NCBI GenBank assembly: GCA_010014835.2
Contig: JAAAKB020000008.1
Span: forward strand, 2,097,170 to 2,125,476
Direction: 5' to 3'
From: Apostichopus leukothele
Lineage: Eukaryota; Echinodermata; Holothuroidea; Aspidochirotida; Stichopodidae
DNA: 28,307 nucleotides
Below are positions 9,863 to 21,900 of this stretch, in pieces; position 1 is the stretch's first letter; each line of letters starts with the position of its first letter. Under the pieces are notes generated by a model. That model saw only the letters and a list, made by a program, of their open reading frames with translations, was not told the DNA's origin and ran no database searches. Both the position numbers and the translations under genes were made by a program.

Positions 9863-12768
9863 GCACAGAGCTATTAAGATTACTGTATTTGTAAATTGTC
9901 TTGATATAACTAGAGACCCTACATTCTTCCATCCATCGACAAATTATTCACTCTAAGATAGGAATTCAAGAGGCAAAGTTTAAACGTCGAAAATTAAAGA
10001 AAATGAGTAACTGACATTGCACGTAATGTATTTCCAGCGAATTCTCTTGATTCCGGGGCGTAGCTAAATTCTGCTTCTACGAGGCATGACATATTTTCTG
10101 AAATGTTTCTTTTAAAATTTGTCATTTATCGGAGGTGTGGAGGGGACTCAGATATTTTGGGTAAGTCCCAATCTACCACCCCCCCCCCCCAGTCTTGACC
10201 TGAACTTGTGGAGTTGTTCTGCAGATGTGTTTTAATCTTTATTCACTCTTCCGAAAGAACGTTTGTTCGTGATGGTTGTACTGTAGTAATTTCTAACGGC
10301 TGGCTTTCCCATTCCTCGATAGTTGAGAAAGGACTGGGTCAGTTTCTGAGTACCACTTTTGTCCTCCTAATTAGAGTTTGAGGAGGAGAGAGGAGGGGCA
10401 CTATGACCAGACATCAATTCAGTGTACGTTGCTCCATCTGGCAAGACGCATGTATTTCCGCAATGTCCGGGAATTCTAATAAAATGAATCAAATTGAATT
10501 GAATCAAAGCTATACAATCAGCGTTAGATATTTACGGAATCTCACAACTGCCTATTTTAAAACTTTCCTTATGTAAGTTCCATACTTGCTATGTATATTT
10601 ACCACTGTAAAAACGAGTACAATTAACTCCTCTGTAAAAAAAAACAAATGAAACAGACAAAGAAGCAATTTCTGAAGACACTATTTATTATTCAGGATTA
10701 CCCCACAATTGTAATGCAAATGAACAAAACTGTGGAATTCAATCACCGAATTAAAGCATACAGACACAATCCCAATATTGTTACCAGAAAATTATAGACC
10801 AATAGGAATGACCAATGGGTGACCACAATTCTATAATAGCCTAGATACTACTGTATGTACAACTTACAAATATATACACCTGTTTCTGATGCCAGTGACT
10901 TAATTTAATTAATAACCTTTCTCCAAGCCTCTGACAAAAAACAACTTCCAACAAGGTCATTTGCTGGGTAAACTGAAAATGTGCAAGATTTTTTTCAGGA
11001 ATATGAAAGAGAGCAGATACTACTTCTTGAACAAATCTGTACTTTGGAATTCATTCATCTTATTTTTGGAACTTTTCATGTATCAATTTGTATGTAATCG
11101 AGCACTTTTCATTTGTTTTATGTCACTTATCCATTAAATTGGTCACATGATCGTGATTAATCAGACTTGAATGATCTAGTTAATCTAGTAAATCCAAAAT
11201 AAAACAAAAGGCTCTTTGTTGAACTAGCAGACTTCAAGAAAGTGATTGTCATTTTCCCTTTCTTGTTAGGTCTACATGAAAAAACCTTGAACAATTACCC
11301 CATTCCTCCAATGCCATCGATATTCTCATTCCTTTCATAGACCCGCTAACGAAAATGAGCCACTCCAAAAAATATGAAAGCAAGTGATAAGCTGGTCAGT
11401 GACAGAGTAAAAACCAAACTTAACCCTTATCATTTTATTGATACTGAAAAGAACCAACAACTGCACACTGCTAATAAAATTCTCCACATTGTTTAAGGTG
11501 GTATAAACGAATGTACTTCACATATGCAGGGAATAACGTGAACGTATTACATAGCTTATCTCTGCAGAAATGGGCAACATGCTGCACAAGTGAACAATAT
11601 ACAGCAGGTTTTGAATGGTAGTTCAACGAACGGTTGTCCTTGCAGTGTAAAGAGAGGGGAGAGGTTGAGCTTAATTCAATTTTTTCCCTGACTGATTTTT
11701 TAGGTAGCAAGGCATGAACCTTTATGGAAGGACCAGGAGCGAATCATGCATTTTTAATAAAGGAGGGGTAGCACAGAATAATAAAAGGATGCCTAACAGC
11801 TGCTTTGAAGCATGACAGAACGTCTGAAAGCTAACCAATATAGCTATGACTGCCACATGTTAGTTGTAAGTATAACAATATCACTACCAGTAATTTCACA
11901 AATTACAGTGGTTTTGTCAGAGGTAAAGAAAAATCATCCTTCCTTACCAAGTAAACTCCTTAAAAGTGTTCCTGCTTACACAAGAATCTCCTACTTTGTC
12001 AAACTTTGCTGAGGTTTTATTTTTATCTTCAGTCTTTTGCTCTTCTGTACTAAATTCATTGCATTTATGATTCACTAGGCAAACTGTTGCGACATTATTT
12101 TCAAATGCTCAAGTGGTATAACTGTTTATTACCCTACCCGATACTCCTTCACACACACAAGCTAAGTACACCTGAATTCTCCTTCACACACACAAGCTTT
12201 ACCAAGGAATGCAAGGCTATTCACATATGAGCAAACCAGGTACTAATGATCAGCCTAACTGAGAAGTAACTTATGTTATTTTGAAACATAAGAGCAAAGT
12301 GGTCAAAAACATTTTTTTTTTATAGTTAAAACAGTCGTAGGTAAAACACCAAAGGAGCACTTTAACATTATTTTCATGGTTCTGTTACATCTTTCAGTAC
12401 ATTAGCAATCCCCAACAGTGAGGTCAATAAGAATAATTCACTGGGTGGGTCAATTTCCCATCCAGTCCATTAATTTACTTCCCTGACCCTCCAGCTATCA
12501 CGATAAGGTCAATACTTTGGCTCAGGTAATTCATTTGCATTTCCAATATATTATTCTACCGATATCGCTATAACTAACAGGAATCTGCTGACCTAGTACG
12601 ATGCATCCCTCGGCATGTCGGGCCCCTCTATCGAGAATCAGTAGAAAATTTACAAAATGCATACAGTTACGAAGCAAGAAACTGTACAACAAAAGCAGGA
12701 AATGAACCGACAACAAAAACAAAAAGAAAAATGGGTAGAGAAAGTAGGGACTACTCGCACTGATTCCT
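9863..12768. other. LYPLAL1 promoter side and MTA 3' UTR/intergenic DNA
   Basis: This lies between the MTA stop codon (12769) and the LYPLAL1 start. The MTA 3' UTR must begin here. Minus-strand AATAAA signals occur at 12125-12130, 12016-12021, 11434-11439 and 10684-10689, and I cannot tell which is used. A poly-C run lies near 10180-10190. No conserved coding frame is visible on either strand. Confidence 0.5.
12144..12198. repeat. Short direct repeat, two 20-bp copies
   Basis: CTCCTTCACACACACAAGCT occurs at 12144-12163 and again at 12179-12198, separated by 15 bp. It lies in the likely MTA 3' UTR. Confidence 0.8.
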
Positions 12769-12937
12769 TCAGTCTATAACAATTGGTTCACCACCTGTTT
12801 CTTCTGCTTTAGTGGGGGGAGGGGGAGGAGGTGGAGGAGCTTTCTCCAGGACAGGTTTCCTTTGGATCTGAGTTTCCCTCCACGGGTGACGGGCGAGTCT
12901 CTTCTGGGTCGCGATAGAGAGAGTCTTCCGGATGTTC
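12769..12937 (-). CDS. MTA: MTA exon 19 (terminal coding exon)
   Basis: After the split Arg639 it encodes [20 protein letters not shown], then eight prolines, then GGEPIVID and TGA (12769-12771). Human MTA1 has RKIRKLLSSSETKRAARRPY, PPRPPPPAP and DEPIVIED. The KRLARHPW segment corresponds to the RBBP4-binding KRAARRPY. The acceptor is tcaacag. The plus strand of the proline codons is G-rich (12811-12838). Confidence 0.95.
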
Positions 12938-15900
12938 CTGTTGAAACAAGAAATGAAAACAATGATGCAATGATGATCATAAACAGAACCTGAGAAAAAT
13001 TATACCATACAGAAAAAAAGAAATTGATATAATCCTGATGTATTGCATCTAATTTTTTCCCCCCAATTTTAACTGACTATGATCAAGTTTATTTGAATGT
13101 TCTCAATATGATCCGTTTTCTTTTTTTTGTTTTTATTTTCATTATGGAACTTAAAGTAATTTGTCCAACCATTCACTTTTAATTGTTTATTTACCTTGCA
13201 AATTCATCAGAGGAATAATATTAGCTAGTAGTAATCTTGCAAAAAATGTAAAGAGGGCGCTTCAAAAATTACGTCGGCGAGCCACATCGTAAGTTAAACA
13301 ATTCCCCTCTCTTGCATATGAATTACAGTAAAGCAAAAAACCATTAAAGTCTGATCGACGCACCTCGTGTTACCATCAGCATGGAAGAAAACGTCATCTG
13401 GAGCATCCATCCATGAGAGCTTCATCTTCTTCTTAGAGGCATCTCCCTGTACCACAGAGAAAGCAGATATGAAGGAAGATGACGAAAGTTGATTAAGACA
13501 GAACCAGGACCAAAGAGAAAGAAGTTTATTAACAGAGACAGGAACACAGAGAAAGCAGAGAGCAAGGACATCCAGATGGCTACGATTAATGTCGGTTCAT
13601 TAAACAATCCCATTAAATACCGATTTGGATATTTAACAGCTTATTTCAGTATTTCAATTGCTAATTATTGTTTTTTCTTCTTTCTTGCACATTGTTAGAT
13701 TGTTGCATTAGTGTACAGTTGTAGTCGGTGACATTTTCACTATAGATCAACACTGACATGGGATACGATTTTTTGTGGAAACTGTCTGACAGCTAACTCT
13801 CTGCTCTAGCTGTCCAAATCGCATCGGCTAAAAACTTCAACTACGTACTTGGTTTGGAAATTATAACGTAAACAACTGTCCGTCCTCCACACTGTCTGAA
13901 GGAATCAAGACACAAGACAATTTGCCTCCAAATCAAATTCACTTACAAATACTAAAAAGAAAATTTAGAAACACACCAAAAGGAAGGTGAAACTAAAGAA
14001 AGAAATATCTTTTGAGAATCTTGCTCACTAAAGGCAAAAAAAAAAAAAATCATATCCAGACATTTTACCAAACATGTGATGTTATCAATGAATTATCACA
14101 AGCTGGTGACTGTTGCAAAGATAGCAACATTTTTTTTCTTTCTGATGTGAGAAACAAACCTGGACAAGAGAAATAATTAACAAAGGAACTTACATTTGCA
14201 TCAAGGTGGCTGGCATCTACAAAGAGAAGTAAAGTAAAATATATCAATTGTGTGAAATTTAGATACATACATAGAAAAAAACAAGAGAGAAGTTATAGTC
14301 ATGTGTGGTAAAAGTGCAACCATGGACAGTAATAGAAACAGCAGCCCCTTGCTGCAAAAGGCAGGCATAAACTGCAGATTGCAACCAAGGAGTACATAAC
14401 CAAAGGTGTAGGAATGAAGGACAATGGGAAATACAGAATTGGGGGTGGGGAAGGGGGTAGGAGAGAACTCCTAAGGGTATGGGGCCCAAATCCTTCCACA
14501 TTTCTGTCCCCTCACCCACACGACTCCCATACCTAGTTACTTTTTGGAGGTATTCAATGCCTCTGATAAAAAATGCTATGCTACTATGGACTGCCACAAA
14601 GTGCAGAAGCCCCTATCATTACTTACTTAATGAAAAGTGCGACCCTTTGAGATCATACAAGTGCAGCCATGGTAAGATAAGATCAACTTTATTAAACTCC
14701 ACAAAGGGTAATTGAATGCTCGCATTTAACAGTAAACAGCACACTAAACTATGTAAAGATATAAAATTACAAAGACATGTACAAACAATCCTAAAACAAT
14801 ACAATGGACAAGGCAACAGACCGCAACAGTCCTAACAAAAAGGGAACCGAATAGGCACGCTCTAGCGTTTGAAATTCAAGTTAGGAAGCTTTATGCATCG
14901 TTGGATGAGGAGGAGTGTTGATTTGTACTGGCCAATGGCAACCACAACCAACTACTTTGAGGGATTCCAGAAGCACAAGTAGTGGGTGACCATTATCACA
15001 CATAAACTTATCTAGTTAAACCTCTAGAAGCTGCTGGTAGGACAAGGCCAATGTTGGCTGACTTTCCCCGATCACATGACCTTTGCCCCGTCTAATAATG
15101 GTTTCAATATGGTGTTTACCTTCCTAAGCCTTACTCGCATTTCCACCCCACGATACCAATTTATTATATCCCATGATACGCAGACAATACATGCGTTGTA
15201 AGCACTTTAGTGCAGCCTTTAATGTTAATAATGGCTTCAATATGGTGTTTACCTTCCTTACTCGCATTTCCACCCCACGATACTAAATTATTATATCCCA
15301 TCATTCTCAGACAATACGTGCGTTGTAAACACTTTAGTGCAGCCTTTAATTTTCACGAGTTGCGTCTATTGAGAAGTGGGAGTAATGTGCAGGTAGGAAT
15401 GCAAAGTTCAATTAATTATCAATTTTTAGCTGAGAATTCCAATTGGTAACAAACCTGCCCATAAAGTGCATTCATATGGCGCTCCCCCCCCAATCTAAAC
15501 TTGAATCGATGTAAAGGTCGAGACAATTAAGTATTTGTTTTGACAATCAAGAACCATCAACTTTGCATTACAGATTACAATTAGATGATGATATTGATAT
15601 TGATATGGGTACAGGAAAAAACTAAATAGTCATATTAACTGGAAAAATTTGTCAGTTTCACACAATCATTGTCTCTGACTGGTAATACTAGGAAACAGAA
15701 TAACATGGCTACTCTGACTGTGGCAAGCAGAATGCAATCATCATCTGCAAATAAAACAACAGTTAAGCTTATAAGTATTTGACAGTTAGGCAAATGATAA
15801 ATAAAGAAGGAACAGTTTTCTAGATAGAATAGCAGTAGTGATCTCAGAACTAATTGTCAGAGTTTTCACTGTTTACAGCAGATTCTGCAGATACCTGTCA

Positions 15901-18900
15901 TGTTTTGAATTGATTAGGTCACTATTGTTTTGGCTCTATTAGATTTATTGGCATCAAAGAAACTTCATCAACATTTAGGAAACTTTAAGCTCACTTTAAT
16001 TACTTTGACATGCAGTTTGAATTGTTTCCTGGAGACCTACAATGTACTATTATTCCAACTGTAATGAAAACAAGTGGAATACAATTGAAAAATTGTAATC
16101 AAACCTATTGTAAATCTGACACCTCGTTTTGCCTTACCTCTCTTTCCAAATCTTCCACCCATCTGGACTCTCTTCATTGGGCTACCTAAGAAATGGAAGA
16201 GCAAAGAAGGAATGCTAAGTACCCCAGCAGAATTTCAGTGGAAGGGTACCAAAACATGATAAAACAAAAAAGATGAGAACAATTTGTGAATTGAAAATGG
16301 GTTCCAAGAGCAGGGCACACATTCTATGAGGTGTACGGACATGTCTAGGTGGCCAAATTACAATGGCCCTGTACTGCTTAAGTCTCCACCAAATTCTGCC
16401 ACAGACATGACCTTACACCCAATTTATAACTTCAAAACAAACAATTTTTTGGTTCACTCTGATTGAAAATCCTAACTATTTTTGATCTGTACAATTCCAA
16501 TTTAATTCTTATGTCAACTTGAGTTATCATGCAAGTTGCAACAGTTTTTTCTGTGGCTTCTTTTTCCATATAAAAGTCTCAGCCAAATGTAGAAGCAAAC
16601 TAAGCCAAATGCCAGAATGGAGATATTTTACGAGTCCAATTCCGAACTTTGCAGTCAAAATGGTCGAATTCATGCAAAGCATTGGCCATTTAGAAAACTC
16701 TAATGTATGCACAATAGGAAATACGTATAACCTACAGTGTTTGTGCCAAGTTTTATTCAGACTATGGTATGTAGAAAGGAGTCCTGAATGTGAAGTTTGA
16801 CTCTAAAGTGAGCCAATAGTTTACAATTCTTTTTCCTTAAGCTACTGTTCATGACTTGCTCATTTCCTAATAGACTGTATGACTTGAGAAACAATTTTCA
16901 CGCAGCCATGAATATTTATGCAGAGCGTTGCCACACGAACTCACGTTAACGTCACACAAAACAACGAGTATGAAATCTTACTGCAGTGTCTGGAGTTTGA
17001 CGAGGGGTAGGTCTGCTCCGTGTCTTGTCCGGTCTCGTAGTTCGTCTTACGCATCATGACGTGTGACACCGAGCTTATTGTTGGGCCACCGAGGGAGGGC
17101 TTTGGTGCTGTAAGGAAGGAAAGGATGGAAAGCTAAAAATTAAGTTGCACCTCTCAAAAGAACCTTTATGAACCAAAAATCTGAATCTAAAGCACTAAAT
17201 TTTTCTTCACATGTTTTACTTGAAACTATAGAGAGCATTGTACAGGGAAATCTTTCACCTTTGAGTGGCAATAGTCACATCACACTCTCAATATTATAGC
17301 ATAGTCAAATTTTAAACCCTGAGATGTCCCAAACTGAGCAAGAGTTTTCCTAAGAAGAGTTATTTCATTTTTAACTTCTCTCCTATCATGATGAGGTAAA
17401 AAGATGGTTGGGTCTACTTCTCCTGTTACAATAATGCCAAAGTAAGGTTTTTCCTTAAATTTTTATTTTCAGGTAGCCCATCCAATATTTGACTCTGGCC
17501 ATCGGAATAACATTATTCCTGTTATCGTTTAAACCTTTGCCTTCCAAAGAACCTGTTGGGTTTGTTTGGTATTCTACCAAGGCAAGTACAAATCATTCAA
17601 ATTATGATTGCAATTTCTAAAACTTAAACAAAACTGCATGTGTTTACAATCAGTGATCACTAAGCTAACAAAATTCAAGCTGACAGACTTGTCAAGGTCT
17701 ATCTTGATCACATTCAAATCCAAGCAGGTTTAAAAAAAATGCAACACATTTTCACTCAACAAATTTTTGACAGTTTTTTTTTGGACAATGAAATAAGTAT
17801 AAGTAATTATTCAATTACACAGCAGAATACTTTCCAATATAATTAAGCTAGCAAAGATCAGGTGTAGTGGGAGTGGGATAGAATGGGAAGGGTATGAGGG
17901 CAGGGCAATTTTTTTTTCAGGAATTTCTCCAGACAACCAGGTCTTTCCGTTTTGGTTGTCCAAACAGCAAATTTGGTTGTCCAAAAGATGTAGCAAAGAA
18001 AGAAAGAATGACCAATATGTACACCCTGTATGAGAGAGATGTATTTTTGGTTTTCAAGTTATTTCCAAAATGGCAGAGGGCAATACCAATTTATCATTGT
18101 AGCTATTGGGGGTATTGAGTTACAATGCAATCTGAACTTGATGTTAACAACTTTTTGTGAGACAGGCAACCACCAAAGCTGATTTTGGTTGTCCGAACAG
18201 TTATTTGGTCGTCTAAAAATTTGCCCTGGAGCGAAAAAAAAACAAAACAAGGACACGAACCAGGTTTCTTGACTCCTTCTTTACGTGTCTTCTCTCTGAA
18301 TGTTTCTAATCGTCCAACGAGCATGTCGACCTTTGGCCACTTCTTCTCTTTCAGCTTTGGGGTCGTCTTGCCAACAGATGGCAGTTTGGCTTGACCTGGA
18401 AAATACAATCACAAATTTGATTCTAAAATTAGACTGTTATCATGGGATGGGTATATGCAAACATCTGCTAAAAAAAAAAATAGCTTAAAGAACAATGGCA
18501 GCATGAAAATACATCTGTATTTCTCTGAAATCAGCTAGCAAGGCCAAGATGGTTAACAATGGTTAGACGATGTTCTGTTCTAAATGTTTAATGGAAACTA
18601 ACTAAAGCTTTGTCACCCATCCTTATTAAATACAAGTTGCTGTTATGTTGCAGTTTAGGCCACAGTCATCTTCCGCTCCCCACGCTATCTTCAGAAATTA
18701 TGTTCTGACAGGTATCCTCACACTTTTTACAGAATGAAAAGGATTTTATAATAAACAAAATATTACTATGAATTGATTAGCAAAAATGTTGGGCTTGAAA
18801 AATTCTTACATTCTTGTTTCACTGCCATCACATCTACAGCATCGAACGGACAACGGGAAATGTGTCTCAACTTCAGCATATCTTTGCATAATATCCTGGA

Positions 18901-21900
18901 CAGCTTAGTCATGGGCGTAGTCTTGAGAGCAAATGCAATACGCGTCTTCATTCCAATCCCTCTGATACCAGCCGTTCGCAGGCTCAGACCGTGAGCCACT
19001 TGGCAATGGCGAGCTAGTTGGGCTTTGAGCTTAAACTCCTACAGCAGAGATGTAGGAAACACAAAAATATTTCATTCAATGATTGATGATGATGACGACG
19101 GCGACAAAGAAGTGAAATTTCAATTTGTGAAATTTCAAAATCAAAGACACTTTTCAAAGGTTTTCTGTGAGTCAAGAACAAAGAATCAAGACCAAGACCC
19201 TTTTTGGCACTTTGACATTTTGGGTATTTTCATGCTATTTGCAAAACTGTTTTCATTGCAATTGGTCTGCAGAAACAGTCAGGTTTCAAAAACACATAAA
19301 GTAATTTGGAATGAAAATGGTGGGCTAGCTCAAATTACATTGGTTATTGATGTGTTACAAATTTCAAAGGTTTCTTTCAAGAACACATAAAGTAATTTGG
19401 AATGAAAATGGTGGGATAGCTCAAATTACGTTGGTATTGATGTGTTACAAATTTCAGAGGTTTCTTCATGAGTGTCCTTTCTGTATTCTTCCGTTGCCAT
19501 CAAAGCTTGAAACTTGTGCCACACGCCACTTATATTTTCATAGGGCAAACAGGAGGAAACTCCACTATGCTATGCGGGGTAGCTTTCTCTAAGCCTTTGG
19601 CCTATGCACGAGATCTTGTGATGAGATTTTCTCATGTAAAGAATAATTCTAAATTGCTTTCTGGTAAGCAAATCCACACTTTTTTCCTGAATATCAAAAA
19701 GGAATCAATCAACTATTTACATACAACAAATGATAAACCACTATAAATTTAGTTGTTTTTAACTAGAGACCCACATCCATCAACTCTGCATGTAAGCGGG
19801 TGGAATATCTGAAACACTGGTTATACACTGGTTACTCTATTGCTTACTACCTTCCCACATGCATCAACTCTGCATGTAAGCGGGTGGAATATCTGACACA
19901 CTGGTTGTACACTGGTTACTCTATTGCTTACTACTTTCCCACATCCATCGACTCTGCATGTAAGCGGGTGGAATATCTGAAACACTGGTTATACACTGGT
20001 TTCTCTATTGCTTACTACCTTCCCACATCCATCAACTCTGCGTGTAAGCGGGTGGAATATCTGAAACACTGGTTGTACACTGGTTACTCTATTGCTTACT
20101 ACCTTCCCACATCCATCAACTCTGCATGTAAGCGGGTGGATTATCTGAAACACTGGTTGTACTTAGCTATTGCTTACTAACATCCCACATCCATTCTCTG
20201 CATGCAAGCGGACAGAATCTCCGAAACAAATAAATATTGTTATTTAGTTGTCCGTACAATATCTGACCAAATGAGGTATTTATTGAGTGACTGTTTACTA
20301 CCTTCCCACATCCATTGACTGTGCATATGAGCGGGTGAATCCTGGGAACGAGCCCTGGTCTGTCCGGTCTATTCCTCAATGTACCTTGCCTTTCTCCATC
20401 TGAATGAGAAGAAGAAGATGAAACCGGCTTAGGATCTCACATATACGTGTACTCATACCTATGTGGACTATTTGGTTTCCTATACACTGCATCCCCTCCC
20501 CCCCCCATCCTCTTGCTCTTTTGGTAATATTTTTGGGGTAATATTTTGGTAAATCTTGTCACTAATAAAATCATTTCAAGGGGCCTACACAATTGGGGCA
20601 TGTTAAATTTCATACTGTTAGTGGATTGTTGTTTTTCCAACATACATTCGGATGATTTGTAGGGAGCAGAAGCACAAGCCAGTAAATAATGAATAACAAA
20701 CTCAACGTTTTCTAAATGAGACAAATAAATGACGGACAAGAGGAGAAAATGAAGCCAAGTAGGAAAGATTTCTACTTTGTAGTTTAAACCTAGCTGTCTC
20801 TCTTCTGCTAGTCTTCGTAATTGTTCAATTTTTGGTTGTTTTTGTGTATTGTATACGAGAGTGCACATCTTCAAGCACCTGCCGGGTTTCTGTGCACTTC
20901 CTTTCACCTCATGTATATATAATTGATGTAATTACACTTTATGTCATGTTAAATCTGTTGTGTTTATACGTGAAGTGATAAAACAAAATAAAACGAACTA
21001 AAAACGAAACGAGATATACCCAGAAAAATCTCACCGAGACGGGTGGGCATCTTGAGTCCCCCACACTTCTTCCAGTAGATCCAGCATGAAGCACAGAGCC
21101 TGCATTGCATGTTAGCTGGACCCCAGGAGTACCACTGATATGATGAATTGGCTGTAGAATATTAAAGCCAAAACTGAGTTTTCATGTACTCTGCCGATTC
21201 TATCACACCAATATTAACATGTAAAAAACCAATACACCCCAACTTGTTGACGACAGTAATCAAACAGATGGCAATGTGGGTTCCATTTTTGGGAGGATAA
21301 ATAATAACATTTATGACCAATGCTGATTGTTCCATTTGGTTTATTCTTGACTCATTTCTCTGTCACTTTCTTTTTCAACAAAGACCACATGTTTCCCAAG
21401 TAGATCCCACTCCATTCTCAGCCAGATGTAGACACTAAGCAGGCATAAGAGCAAAAAGAAGAGACTGTCTTCTGGGAACTCGTTGCAAGGAGAGAAACTA
21501 TTCTATCGAGCCCAAGGGAAACCCAAGATGATGGAACACTTATATTCAATGTAAACCCAACCAGGCATGTAGCGAGGAATTTGCCAAGGGAGGGGGGAAC
21601 CTGTAGGCAAATTATCAGAGCCGTAGATTCAACATTGGAAACTATCTAAGCGTAGCGCCACCATGGTTGGCGCGAAGCGCACAAGAACTTTTTGGCCGAA
21701 AATGCCTCCCATATCGCTGGAAATGGCACTTCCCAGGCCTTGCAAGTTGCATCTAAGCATTTTCTATTTGAAATTACAAGCTATATCATAAAAACGTACC
21801 AAAAAAATGCTTAAGGGGGGGGCGGTCGCCCCCTTGGCCCCCCTCCCTGGCTACGCGCCTGAACCCAACAGCTAAAGATACGATAACATTGATTATCCTT

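Noticed and set aside
14259-14597. Minus-strand 112-codon frame in MTA intron 16-17 area
   Set aside because: Low-complexity, Pro/Leu-rich reading of a C-rich intron. It lies between MTA exons and has no conserved motif.
16182-16185. Alternative acceptor four bases inside MTA exon 16
   Set aside because: It would give an immediate in-frame stop after the exon 15 junction.
18229-18284. Extension of MTA exon 14 through [12 protein letters not shown]
   Set aside because: The gtaaag donor at 18284 keeps phase with exon 15, while the downstream gttcgt site is weak and breaks the frame.
19800-20180. Plus-strand 126-codon frame with 28-residue repeats ([16 protein letters not shown]-type)
   Set aside because: The 84-bp repeat unit is a multiple of three, so the frame stays open by arithmetic. 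The real signal is on the minus strand, where the unit copies MTA exon 12.
19771-20218. CRISPR-like array
   Set aside because: Repeats and spacers are all alike (whole 84-bp unit is repeated), the context is an animal gene intron, and no cas genes are present.
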